Source of the DNA: Thunnus maccoyii
Lineage: Eukaryota > Chordata > Actinopteri > Scombriformes > Scombridae
Length of the DNA: 64,000 bases
Direction: 5' to 3'
Assembly (NCBI RefSeq): GCF_910596095.1
Contig: NC_056539.1
Coordinates: forward strand, 6,770,501 to 6,834,500
Position numbers and translations under genes: made by a program. Positions 45,345 through 58,700 of this stretch are shown here, piece after piece. Position 1 is the first letter of the stretch. The number at the start of each line of letters is the position of its first letter. The notes beneath the pieces were generated by a model, which saw nothing but the letters and a program-made list of their open reading frames with translations, was not told the DNA's origin and searched no databases.

Positions 45345-46067
45345 AGTCTGACTCGCATATTTCATATGTAGATCAATGAATCTGAGAGTTTATTATTATT
45401 ATTATTTGCTCTCTGACACTATCATGCCATCTTAAGACAAACAAATATTGACGTGTGTTCATACTTTCAGGAAAATGTCTTCTCACCAACTTCTTCCATG
45501 TTTTGTTTTTGTTGTTGTTTTTATGCTTTTGAAATTTCACTGACCTTGCCGTTCGAACATCACAACTCAGGCATTGTGGGTTATTCCCATGAGGAAAGTC
45601 GACAGAGTCGACGACTCACAGACAATGGGCTCAAAAAGTCACAGAGCCAATTTACAGTGATAAAAAAACCCTTAGCCCTCGTAGACTTAGCGAGGTGTGT
45701 CAGTCTGGTAGTCAGTAAGGGCAGACATTTGAAACAGTCGCATAAATGCATTTTCGACTGATTGTACTTGCCCTTGCTGCCATTTGTGGTTTCAACCACC
45801 AACAGTAATGTGCTGTAAGCATGTAAGCATTACCCAAAGTCGCATGAGCTCCATGCAGCTGCCTGTGACTTTGGATAATGTCACTGTTCATAAAAGCTTC
45901 ATGTTGGAAGATGATTTTTGTGTCAAACACCAGAGACTGACCAAATATGTACATAGTCAGCATTTAAGGTGTATTTCCTGTTACTGTTCTGTATCTTATG
46001 CCAAATTTGATAAGTAATAATTAGTTAGCTTTTGATGTAATTTTTCATTTGAAGTGTTTTTAGCTAT

Positions 46068-46590
46068 GCTAGCGGCGTGGTCTATCCACCACTTTGGTCA
46101 AAACTGAAATATCTCAACAACCACTGGATGGCTTACCCCGAAATTACAGAGAATGATTCCCAAGTACTTTGACTTTTCTTTTTTACCAGCAGGTAAACAT
46201 TTCAATTTGTCAATACTTTATGCAAAAATGTGTTTTTGCATAAAGTATTGCATAAAGTTTTTTTTAATTAGCAAATGTTAACATGCTAACACATCTGGTG
46301 AGAATAGTATATACCTTGTAAACATCAGCATGTTAGCATTGTCATTGTGAGCATGTTAGCATGCTGGTGTTAGCCAGAGGGCTAAACTGGAAGTTAACTG
46401 TCCCAGCTGGCGGAAGTCTCTAATGAGCATGCGCCATGGGCTTTTTTGGTTTCATGCACCATTGAGCAACTTTCATAGGAATACACTGGGCCCCACCTCC
46501 GACACTGTATCCAGTTCTCTTTTTACATCCATGGCCTGAGCACACCTTCACAGACCTGCTAGCATGGCTGTAAACACTAGTTTCAATCTA
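46068..46590. repeat. 'AGCATGTTAGCATGCT' family dispersed repeat
   Basis: Carries GAAATATCTCAACAACCACT, CATCAGCATGTTAGCATTGT and the final CAGACCTGCTAGCATGGCTG of this family, broken by an unrelated segment at about 46380-46540. Confidence 0.65.
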
Positions 46591-47451
46591 AGGTGTATTT
46601 TTAAATCCACTGACAAATGTGTCAGTGAATTTTCAATTGCTGGAAGACACCAGTACCATGTTTACTTTGCTTGTGCTTGACAAATCTCCATTGTACATAG
46701 TCTTCATTATCTAGTAACTCTCCTATGCTATGCATTTATTGTTTTATCCAAATTTCTATGATATTGCACTACTGCATGACGACTAATACTCCTATTTTAC
46801 AGCAAATCAGTTTGGCTAAATGTCATCTGCAAAAGAAGGGATGATTGATCCGGAAATACAAACTGTAATTAGAGATTAGTAAACTGCCAGTTTACCACAG
46901 AGTTTGTGACTTCATGTTGTAAATAATAAACATGTAATTACTGTTACAAAGTCACACTGCAAAAGAAATGTTGAATCTAAAAAAAAAGCAGTCATAAAAA
47001 TGTATGTCAATGTTTCACTTGAATGCAAAAGTATGATTTCATGTCCTCTGTGCATGAGATCATGGGTCTTTTCCACACTGTCACTGCATGTCTGAGGCTT
47101 TGACGTACTCTGTGAAAGTGGCAAACCTATTTCAAGTGCAGGACAGAAACCTCCGAGGCTGCAGTGACTTGTCACCGTGTAGTTCTCTTTTCGTATCATG
47201 TGACCCGTGTTGTGGTTTGTGCGCAGCTTATTTTCCTCCTCTTATTTCTGCAAGACTTCCTGTCCATCACATGAACATAGCAAGACATTCTAAACTTGTA
47301 TTTCCTGAATGTATATATTTCAGAAAACCCTGAGCTTTCCTGATTCAGATGAGATGATTAAACAGTGAGCAGTCAGACTCAGGCCAGCTTTTCTGGGTGA
47401 ATCTGAGTGAATCTTGTTTTATTTTATTCTAGGTCAGAGGGTAAAGATGAT

Positions 47452-47452
<1 letters not shown>

Positions 47453-47505
<53 letters not shown>
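47453..47505. repeat. (TA)n microsatellite
   Basis: About 26 TA units ending in GTATGTAT. It has no recognisable transposon around it, unlike the two (TA)n tracts at 49690 and 62802. Confidence 0.95.
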
Positions 47506-47512
<7 letters not shown>

Positions 47513-47872
47513 TGAGCATTATAAAATACATTTGATAATCAGATGAAGTGTCTTTTACAGTGAATTTATCCACAAGTGCATTTATCACAGAAAACTGTAA
47601 CAAGCAAGAATCATCATATTTGCCTTTTTTGTTACTTCCCTTTTTTCCCAACTCAAATCTTTACAAAGTACTTAACTATTTTATGGACAGATCACATGAA
47701 CAAACAGTTGTGTGGAAACTAAAAAGCTGGAAATGCTGGTTAATCATTACAGTAATGTGATAAAGATTTTGACTTGACAAGTGAGAGTCTTTATTTCCAT
47801 TTACAGCTCTGTGGATCTGTCATTACAGGCAGAGTGGAAGCAACTTGGCCCTCCTCTGTTAACATTTCAAAT

Positions 47873-47880
47873 GAGGAAGT
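47873..47880 (+). promoter_or_regulatory. INPP5D: Candidate PU.1/ETS site upstream of INPP5D
   Basis: GAGGAAGT 200 bases before the start codon, with a second AGGAAGAA at about 47990. INPP5D is blood-cell specific in mammals and PU.1 is a plausible regulator, but short motifs like this are common by chance. Confidence 0.25.
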
Positions 47881-48080
47881 TCAGAGCTGAGCTAGTAGCA
47901 GCTTCCTTTTAGAGCTTTCGGAGGCAAGTGCATGAACAAGTGAAAGAAAGGGCTTAAAAGTACGCACCGTGAAAGATGAAAATAGCCAGGAAGAAAAACT
48001 GAGTCTACTTTGGTTTGCTGGAATATTGTTTAAGAGCAGATGTAAAACTCTTGAGTTGAGACTCTTGGGTGAGAAACAGG

Positions 48081-49689
48081 ATGCCAGTTTATCAACCTTG
48101 GTGCCATGGCAATCTAACTCGATCCAAAGCTGAGGATCTCCTATCCAAAGCAGCAAGAGATGGAAGCTTCCTTATTCGGGACAGCGAGTCTATAGTGGGA
48201 GCGTATGCCCTGTGTGTTTTGTAAGTAGACAATACTTGTTTTCAGCTATTGCACATGTTGCTGGTAGTTTATTTTTGTACAGCTCCATAGAGCTGATGAT
48301 TCTTGTTCCTCGTTCAAGAAACCTTCATAACATGAAATATGCACTGATCCTAACTAATGAAAGAAAAACTGACATGACATAACTGTTATACTGTATGTTT
48401 TTGGCCTTAGATATGAGTAAAATAGTTATATCTGTAAATATTGTCATAATTTGGATGAATATAACATGATACAGGTTTGCCCTCCTGTAAAACACTGTAC
48501 AGTATCACTTTTTTTTGCACATACGCACTGCAACGACTAGTTCCCCTTTATTTGCATACTGTGCTGCTGCAGATATAATTCTCTTTGCCTCCGCGCTAAC
48601 CATATCATATTTCATGGGGCAACCTTCAATTAAAATGCTACCAAAACTGTTCTGACTGTATACTCAGCACACAATATACACCAGCTAAGATGTTCCTTTC
48701 ATTTACATTCATGTCATATTCTAGTGACATTTGCACTTTATTATTTTAACCACAGATACCAGAACTGTGTGTACACATACAGAATCCTGCCAAATGAGGA
48801 TAAGAAGCTCTCTGTCCAGGTGGGTTAACTGTTTGACAAATGCCACCATTATTTTGGTCAAAAGTTAGATGAGTGTTATGGTAATTGAGTCATTGTTGTC
48901 AAGTATTTACAGCATATATGAGAATAAAGGGCTATTTTTCTTCAAATATCAAAAGTAAATGGTGGCACGCAGCTATTTTTTTAATGCTGCTGCACCTATA
49001 AAGCTGTAACCTGATTTAAGAAGTACAATGTATTTAGATATACAGTATATTTGTAATAACCCTTCATTGGCTTGTAGCAATTTTTTTCTGGATTTAAATC
49101 ACATTTTGATCAAAACAGTTTAAAACAATTTCTAAATCAAATCTAACTTTTTACGACATTTTTTGTGTTTTTAATATTACCTCATTATTGTGTGACTGCT
49201 AATACTGACAAAGCATATTTTGGTTCATTCCATTTATTTATTTATAAGGACAACGCACACTAACTGACATTCCTGTAAATGTGCCAGTGTTAGCCAGCTA
49301 GCTAATTTTGAACTGCAGTCCTTAACTTGGCACTATCGGTGTAGTGAAAAATTAAGATTTGCAGACAAGAGACAACACCACAATGTAAAAACAACAAAAT
49401 AAACATTCTGCAAGTGATGCAGAGCACCAGGAAACAGCAAGTAATACTATAATACAGCAACAAAATTCAGTAATTGGTTCATGTAGTGGTGCAAAGCAAC
49501 ATGAGGCAACAAAATACAATCAAGCAATACTGATTATAACATGCAGTCATGCAGAGCAATAATAAACAACTGCAATAATCATAAAATTGATCTTGCTAAA
49601 ATGGTAAGAGAATTAGTTTAAGTCAGTAAAATGGTGATTAGAGTATGAATGTGTTAAAGGGGAGCTATTATGCTTTTCCTTATTTTCAG

Positions 49690-49770
<81 letters not shown>

Positions 49771-52700
49771 GTTACAATGTTGGATGTACATATTAAACAT
49801 GGCCAAACTGTCAAATAATGAGGTAAACATATGTAGAAGTAATCCCTGTGAGCAAAAAGCACCGGCTTCAGACTGCTGTGAATGCTCGGTTTCAAACTGT
49901 TTTTTCTACCTTCAGCATCAGTGAATATCAGTTTGTGACGGATTTCTTTATATGGTCATCTGCTCCACACACAGCATGCAAGTTCACTTGCTCTGCTCCC
50001 CTAACATTATGTTGTTTTTCCATTGTTTTGGGGGTAGTCACGCTGAGCTATGACTCGAGTTGAGCTGGCATGCTGTGAGTGTTTTTCCATTGCACAGTAC
50101 AGCAAAGTAAAATAAGTAGTTTACCTGTTGGAGGTGTGCTGGTCGTCTGCAGCTCTTCATCAAACATCATCATCACTGTGGCTGTTTCTGCTTGTATTAT
50201 TCCTCCCTGCATTCTTTCTAACTGATCCACTGAACAAATAGCTCCAAATATCTTCATTTATTGTTGTGCCAACTGGTTTTTAGCACCGCTAATGATGCTT
50301 GCTAATTTGGTGAGGAACACATTTAATTTCCTGTAAATTCTTCACAATAAAAGTCTCCTGCTATTTAGTCATTTAAAAGCTTTTAATATGAAGCTGTAAA
50401 GCAGGAAATGTTGGGTTTGCATTGACAGTAACACAACTCTGATACGTGCTGCCCATTGGCAGGCTTCTGGAAAGCTGGCCAATCAGAACAGAGTGGGCTC
50501 ATGCGAAGGGGGGCCTTAAAGAGACAGGAGCTAAAACTGCCTGGTAGAGACAGAGGCTGAACTGAGGGGCTGCATAAAGAGCTAGTATAAGATAAATAAG
50601 GCGTTTTTTGAACCGTGAATCATGCAACAATACTCTAGTCCCAGAATAAAAATGTGGAGCTGGAAATCAGCATAACAGATCCCTTTTAAACTTCCTTTAC
50701 TCAGTATATGAGGGTGCAATAACATTTGTCATGCATGCATATGACCTTCTTTCAAATAACAAGAGCCATGTCACAAATGTCTCCATTAGACCCAAGCTGT
50801 GGTTCTGTGGTGAGCTGACATTTATACTTTTAGAACATACTGTTTCCACTGTGTAGATATAGGCTGGGGCTTTAATGAAAAATGTCTAATCATATTTTGC
50901 ATTCAGTCTGACGGCCTTTGGCAGAGGCAGGATTTGAGGAAATTGCAGGACATGCTTGTTGGCATGGTTTTTGTCTGTTGTCATTTTTGGCCTGCTGTAA
51001 TAAGCTGTAAAAAGAAAACAGAGTGACACATACCTGAAACCAACCTTGATTTGCAAGTTATTCTTGGCCAATATAATCTAGTATCATCAGCATAGCATTA
51101 TAGAAGATAGAGATAGTGTAACCATATGGAAGCATGAGCCTTAAAAAAAGTTTTATTGAATGATTTTTGTTTTGGGGGATGAACAGACATGAAAAATATT
51201 TCATTTACAACAAGTACACAATGATAGGGCCTCAAATTAAACCCTGCAGGAAAAGTGTGCTGAGTACCAGTGCCTCAATTAGGCTGGTACTCACTAGACG
51301 TATTAGTCAATACTGTCACTTTCAAGTCAGTATAGATATTAATGTAGGGTGCTGAGTTAGAGCACCAGCAAATTTTTATTCCTGTTCAAACATTGCTGAC
51401 TATGATACAAAGTTAGAGTAAGAGGTGGAGTGGAAGGAGCTGAGTCATTTCAGTGCTTCATCTGTAATAGCTCAGTAACTTTGAGTTTCAGAATAAAGGT
51501 AAAATACTACATCAATACTGACATCAGAGCTGGTTCGTCATAAAAGGGGTCTGAACTTAAGCATAGAAGAAGATTTTATACCAGAAACAGTCTTCTCTTT
51601 GAACAATAAGTGGAGCAGGTGAAAATTCAGAACCTGTTGGTAAATCCTTTACCTTGCAAGGCAACTTCTTCAAATGTTACTGTGAGGGTTCAAAATACTA
51701 CTGAGAGAAGTGTCAATGACAAAAATAGAAGTAGACATGTGTGACATCACACGGTGGGTAGCACTCAAAGCTGATGTCAACTGGTTTAGTCACAAAAGTT
51801 AAAGACAAAAATAGAAAAAGTCTTCTAGAACAACAGTTTCACTTTTCAGTTCTGCTGAGGTCTACTTTTGTGCCACAAGAGACAGAGACAACTATGTGTG
51901 TGCTGTGGTCTGCTCTTCAGGCATCTGAGGGAGTTCCTATCAGGTTCTTCTCTATGCTGCCTGAGCTGGTCGAGGCATACTACAGCCCCAACATGGGTCT
52001 TATCACACATCTGCAGTATCCTGTCCAGAGGGAGGAGGAGGTAGACGAGGAGCCAGGTCAAACACCTTCACTTGATCTGTACAGTTGCTATACTATAAAA
52101 CAATCTGTCTTTCATAAATTTGTTAAAAATCCTAAACTATATATATGTATTTGTCCTGCAGAATCCAATAATCTTCCACCACAGCTTCCACCCAGGAACT
52201 TCCCAGCCAACGATGTAAAAGACAGTGACCCTAAGTCTCCTGAGCAGGCCTGCAAGTCCTTATCAGACACCTACTTGATGAGACTGCAGCATATGGACAT
52301 GTCCACGTATGGTCACATTTGCAAAAACTACACTGAAGTTTTCGATAAAGCACTGGCACTTTACTGTGTATACAATGCAACAATTCTTATCATATGGATT
52401 CTTTCATGTGATTATGGGTGCAGCAGTGATTTGACATAGCGATGTGCTTGGCTGAGGCTAACTGATGTGTGAAATATGAGATAACATGCTCCTGTGTTGC
52501 ATACGGTATTTTTTAGAGTACCAGAGGAACAGCAAGTAGCCATCCAAGAATACTTCAGGACCTCAATCTATTCGGATGCTGAACAACTACAGAACGGTAA
52601 CCCCAACCTCCCTGGCTTTAAGAAGCTAACAATGACAATCTGCAAGAATGTAAACAGGTATAGTTACTGGTTGACAGATTACATTAAAAAGACTGCAAGT

Positions 52701-55700
52701 TATCTTGACATGGATAAATAAACCACGCTCTAATCTTTGTTGTGATGTAGTGAAATTTCCCGCATCCTGCCAGCTCTGGAGGTCTTTCATAGAGCGTTGG
52801 ACCAACAGCTCTCCCCAGGGATTGGACATTTTCCAAAACAAGTGGGTGGCACCCTTGATCCTTTGCAGCAGTGTTAACACAGAAATATTTCTCATTATGT
52901 ATTTTTTCCTTCATTTTCAGATGTGTGCTGATTCAGGTCAATCCGTATCCTTTAGGCTTGAGCAGCTGACAAAACTGATCTACTCAATAGAGGATAAGGT
53001 AAAGTTCCATTGCTCATTTTACCAGTCAGCACTCATCAACTAACCATCTGGGTCATCGACATACCAAAAGATGATGTCAGTTACAAATGACAAGGTGATT
53101 CTCTGTTTCTTTTTTCAGGCTAAAAGTGCTATCTTTGACTCTGTTGGATATGAAGGGGGCCATCGGAAATCTCTCATACCCATCGTTATCTTTGAGGTGC
53201 TTCTCTAAAGTTGTTATTGTATCACACTGCAGCTGCAGGAAAATGAAAAGAAATAAAATGTCTGGAGGTTTGAGGTTTATTTGATCAGTTTTTTCTGTTA
53301 CTCACAGGTCAAGCAGGAATCTCTTGGTATTTCCACAAAGATGTTCCTGAAAGTGGATGTTGAAAGTGGGAAGATTTACTTCAAGAAGTCGAAAGATGGG
53401 CCTGAAGACAAATACTTTGTGCACAATAAAAGTAAGAAGTCATGTCTTTCTATAATTTCATTCCCTTGTTTTTCTAACCATGCTAGAGTTGTTGCTCAAT
53501 GGATGGCGATGAGGGTTTGTTGGTCGGTCAGTCCACCACTTTGGTTCAGATGGAAATATCTCAACAACTATTGAATGAATTACCATGACATTTTTTACAG
53601 ACTTGAATGATTCTCAGACCATGTATCCTACTGACGTTGGTGATACCCTGATATATCTGACTTGGTGCTTAATGACAGAAGTGCCTGAAAGTCAAGCAAA
53701 CAGGGACATGTCAGCCAAAGTCTGTCGTTCAAGGAGATTAAACACACATTTACTGGATATTATGGTATATTGTCAATGCATAATATTTTCTCTGTAGTCA
53801 TACAACCTTCTTTAGTTGCCTTGTGACATGATTGCTTGCAAGTTGTAAACACGGAAATCTTTCCCCTCTCTATCATCCGTGAGCGCGGCATTAGTATGTT
53901 AGCATTGTCACTGTGAGCATGTTAGCATGCTGATGTTAGCATTCTGCTCAAAGCATTGCTGCACTTAAGCACAGCCTCACAGAGCTGCTAACATAGCTGT
54001 AGACTGTCAATCTTGTTTAACAGCTGCTGTAAAGCATTAACACTGCATATTTAAATAAGTGTATTGTAATTATTATTCAGTCCTACAGTTGGTGAAATCC
54101 CAGAAAATGCATGCCAAACTTGTCATTGTGGTGGAGACAGAGAAAGAGAAGATTTTGCGCAAGGAGTTTGTGTTTGATGACACAAAGGTAATCATTGTAA
54201 TCTAATGCAGATGGTTTTGTCTAAGTGACATCTGTCCAAGAGCCTAATGATAATTTAGTTGAAGTTTTGAGTGCAGTTTATGAGGTACAATGTTTATGAC
54301 GTTGTTCTTCTGTGTCACCAGAAAAGAGAGGGTTTTTGTCAGCTTCTTCAACAAATGAAGAACAAACACTCCGAAAAGCCGGAACCAGACATGATCACGG
54401 TGTTTATTGGCACCTGGAACATGGGTAACAATGTTGACTTGTTAAATATCCAAATTCATTTGAATAATGTAGTGCAACAGTAAAAGACTTCCCCATAAAA
54501 CCACAGGAAATGCCAGTCCCCCTCACAACATCAGCTCCTGGTTCCAGTGTAAGGGCCAAGGGAAGACACGAGACGACACCGCAGATCACATCCCGCATGA
54601 TTTTTATGTCATTGGGACACAGGAGGATCCTTTGGGCGAGAGGGACTGGGCATACACAGTGAAAGGGGTCTTGAGGGACATCACGAACATCAGCTTTAAA
54701 CAAGTGAGTGACTGTCACAAGAACAAAGTTAGAACTGAATGCAGATGCAGTGCCGTAATGCATCCTACACATCTTCTAACATCCAGGTAGCGATTCACAC
54801 TCTGTGGAACATTCGGATTATTGTCCTGGCAAAGCCTGAGCACGAAAACAGGATCTCCCATGTTTTCTCAGACAGTGTGAAGACGGGGATTGCCAACACT
54901 CTGGGTAAGCAGTTCCACTTCTCCATAGGCCCTTTATGACCTGACAAACATTATTTGAATAAAGACCCATCAGTACTCAATGTGATATTTGTTTTGTAGG
55001 AAACAAGGGAGCAGTGGGAGTGTCCTTCATGTTCAACGGTACATCCTTTGGTTTTGTCAACAGTCACTTGACCTCTGGAAGTGAGAAGAAGCTCAGGTGA
55101 GGAGCAAATTACACCAAGTACTGTATTGGTAACATATGCATATTTTGCTGTGAGTTTAGCCTCTGAAGCTACATACAGGCTGCCCTTGACATGACATCAT
55201 GACTGGTGCAGGTTGTTGAAGCTGTACACAGCCTGACAGAATGGAGCTCTGCAAGCACTACTCAGTGCTGAAAAAGTATTTCTGTAGAGCCCCCTGAAAC
55301 TGACAAAATGAAGTAAAAGATTATCAGACAAGTCAAATATATAACTAAATATATCAATAAATAATATTGTTGATTAAAATGAGGTGTAAAAAGAAATGTA
55401 AAGTTTGTCTATTTATCTCATTCTATTTTTCAAGTCCCTCATTTTCAAATTTTTTGCAAAACATTTAATCATTTATCTATTCCCTATTTTCCCTGAACAT
55501 GTGCATGTCGCTTCTACTACTACTGCTACTGTTACAAGAGTTTCCACAATGGTGCTACAGCAGTACACAACTCTTGTGTACTCACAGTGTAGTTTTTGGT
55601 CAAAAGTTAGCTGCAGCTAGCTGAAAAAGCTGGTGCTCAGTGTGTTTAGTGTTTTCAGTTAAGCTAACTAGCCACACAGTTCTCTCAGTTGCTCTGGACA

Positions 55701-58700
55701 TTAATAGACAAGCCCATCAGGCACTGGTGAAATTAGAATTGTGACAAGGAAATGTTATGTTGGGAAAACAGGTAGATTAAATATGCACCACGACCAAAAA
55801 ATAGGCAAATGAAGCAATAGAAAGACAATATTATATTCAATTTCTGCAAAGTCTGTTCCGCTAGATGCCACTAAATTCTACATACTTCACCTTTGAAGTC
55901 AAAGATCAGGTAGAAAGTCCTCATCCTAGTAAATATCTATTCCTGAAATCATATTTTTAATGTTGTTACAAAAATTTTTGCTCTCTTTGTAGACGCAACC
56001 AAAACTACATCAACATCCTGCGGTTTCTGAATCTGGGAGATAAGAAGCTCAATCCGTTTGACATCACACATCGGTTCACTCACCTCTTCTGGCTTGGTGA
56101 TTTGAACTATCGGGTTGAATTACCATCCACAGTAAGTTGTAGTTCACAAACTGTAAACACAATTGACACCAAAACAAAGGACAAATGATGCAACATATGT
56201 ATTTTAAATTAAGAACCCACAAATTTTAGAAAAGTTTTTTATTGTTAGAATCCTCCTAATAATAACATGTAGATTCACAAACGCATGCCCTGTGTCTACT
56301 TTTATACAATTTAAAGAAATTTGTTAAAGCAAAATATCAGCATATTGGACTGACATTTACAACAGGAATCAGAGATCTAGCAGCGCTGTAATTCAATGAC
56401 TGGTGCATAAAAGAGCACGCTGGTTGTCAGGTGTGTGAGCTCTTAGCTGCTAACACTTTTGAGACAGTAAAAGTCATAATTGTGCACTGGTTCCCTTCAC
56501 AGGAAGCTGAGAACATTGTGGCAAAGATCAAACAGCAGCAGTACCAGGAACTCCTCAGTAAAGACCAGCTCAACATGGAGCGGAATGATGGAAAGGTCTT
56601 CTTGCATTTCGGTAAGCCATGAATGAGCACATGGAGAAAAGTCTTTAGTATACTGACAAACACAAAACATACAGCAGATAGGTTTAACTTAGCGTATACA
56701 GTATGTGACTTACAATTACTATACCAACTTTGTTCTGTTCTGGCTGCATGAATGAATTTGTCCAGCATACGTCAAAATATTAATAACACCTCTTGTTAAT
56801 TTTCTTTTGATTGTAGATGAAGAGGAAATCACATTTGCCCCCACATATCGCTTTGAAAGAGATACGCGAGAGAAGTATGCCTACACAAAGGCCAAAGCCA
56901 CGGGGGTAAGCTTATGTTTAGTCAGATGTGTTTTCACTGTATAGCTCCTGTCATGCCCCATAGTGCAGAAAAAGTGCAAGCAACTACAGTGTTTAACACC
57001 GATCTCAAATGACACAGAACATGCTTTCTGCTTTAAGGCATCTATGTCGAAAAATCCTTGTGAAGATACTGTATGTTGTGGCTCATAGAAAATTCATGAT
57101 ACACCCATTTAAAGGCACCAGGATCAATTTCACAATTTTCCTTTTAAGACATAAAGAGCGTAGAATATTTAGATCTCTTGAATTCATCCAGATCAGCAAA
57201 CACGTTTGATATTGTGTCAACCGGAAATGACACGACACCTGATAGCGGACTTTCTGATAGAAATAGCAAATCTTCAACCTGTCACATGTGGGGCTGCTCA
57301 CAAACAGCGATCTAACAAATAAATCAGATGTCATCATTCAGCAGACACCTCTGGCTCAACTCTCTAACATTACAGCTGCTTTGTAAAGCTTAAACTGATT
57401 TTCAGCCCTGGCTATGAAAACCGTTGTATTCGGTACTTATGTATGTGTGATGAATTCTACAGACCAAATACAACTTACCCTCATGGTGCGATCGTGTCCT
57501 GCGAAAGTCATACCCTCTGGTTCATGTCGTCTGCCAGGCTTACGGTGAGTAATTCCCTATGAATATTTTTGGTCACACTCTATTTTATGCGTCAATAATT
57601 TCTAAATCGTTTTCTAGGAAGGGTTCTGGAAAGAGCTATATAATTTGGTATTAATTAAAGAGAGAATAGAGGCTGTGTTCAATTGTTACACTTACTCAGA
57701 GAGCATCGAAAAAATTCTTTTCAACTGTAAAATGTGTCCTTCAGGAAGCTTCCTAGGAAATTATTAGTAAAAATACGATACCAGTGAAACGTTTGGACAC
57801 ACTTTTGACAAACCTTTGACTGGTATTGTATGTACACAAAAAATAAAATGTTACCACTTTTTTTAATGTTTTTAATGATATGATGATGAGTCATGTTCAT
57901 CTGGACAAACTGTTTAACTTGCAGGGTGCACTAATGACATCATGACAAGTGACCACTCACCATTATTCGCCTCATTTGAAGTCGGAGTTGCCTCACAGTT
58001 TGTCTCCAAGCAAGGTATGATCAGCATCTACGCCTCACTGCTGATGAGTTAATGTTGTCTGCTCCACACCTGCAGTGTGATATCGTCATTTTTTCCCAAA
58101 ATATTCAGATCTCAACAGTGCACCTCAAGGCGGGATACAGATCATGAACTGTTTGGCCACCTTGTCGACGAAATCAAAGACCAAATTCTTCATCGAGTAC
58201 CATTCCAGCTGCTTGGAGAGTATGTTCTGGTGTTTTGATTGATCATATTTCTATTACATCTTAAAATTGTCTGTCACAGAAAAGCAAAAGTCATCATAGC
58301 AAATATTTCTCTAAATGCCTACAGAGACTGTCAAGACTTCCGAGGGAGAAAACACAGAGCACTCAGATGGGTCAATAAAAGTATGGTTTGGCAACCAAGT
58401 TCAGGTAAAGTGAAGATGCGGCTTTATAGTGTTGAAGTTGACTTATTGTGGCGTCAAGCAATCATCACTTATTGTCTTTTTTAATCTTTTCAAGCTCACC
58501 CCCATAATCTCTGACCCCGAGTACCTTTTGGACCAGCACATCCTCATCTGTGTGAAGTCGACAGACTGTGACGAGTCGTACGGTAATTAACTTTAATACG
58601 CAGTTTGTAATACAGATGCATTGAGCTGAGCAATACTTACAGTTTCCTGGTGTGTTGTTTCAAAAGGGGAGGGTTGTGTTGCACTGAGGGCTGCCCAGTT

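Larger units (their letters stand above)
45345..48080. other. Intergenic DNA before INPP5D
   Basis: Apart from the repeat at 46068-46590 and the (TA)n tract at 47453-47505, no gene is recognised. Two short direct copies of TGCATAAAGTATTGCATAAAG lie near 46220-46260. The last 300 bases are the likely INPP5D promoter and 5' UTR. Confidence 0.5.
48081..52056 (+). other. INPP5D: SH2 domain exons of INPP5D
   Basis: Three exons encode [23 protein letters not shown] with Arg33 for phosphotyrosine, [12 protein letters not shown] and [20 protein letters not shown], closely following SHIP SH2 domains. The 3.1-kb intron 48820-51920 inside it holds the 1-kb element at 49654-50689. Confidence 0.88.

Noticed and set aside
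47451-47651. Open frames with long Tyr-Ile runs at the three TA microsatellites (47.5, 49.7 and 62.8 kb)
   Set aside because: They are translations of (TA)n repeats and have no other protein-like sequence.
44430-48080. A hidden small gene between GPR17 and INPP5D
   Set aside because: Open frames here are short, without splice support or family likeness, and overlap repeats.
51774-52439. A 221-codon open frame across INPP5D
   Set aside because: It reads through introns on both sides of exons 3 and 4 (51921-52056 and 52162-52306); only these exon parts resemble SHIP1.
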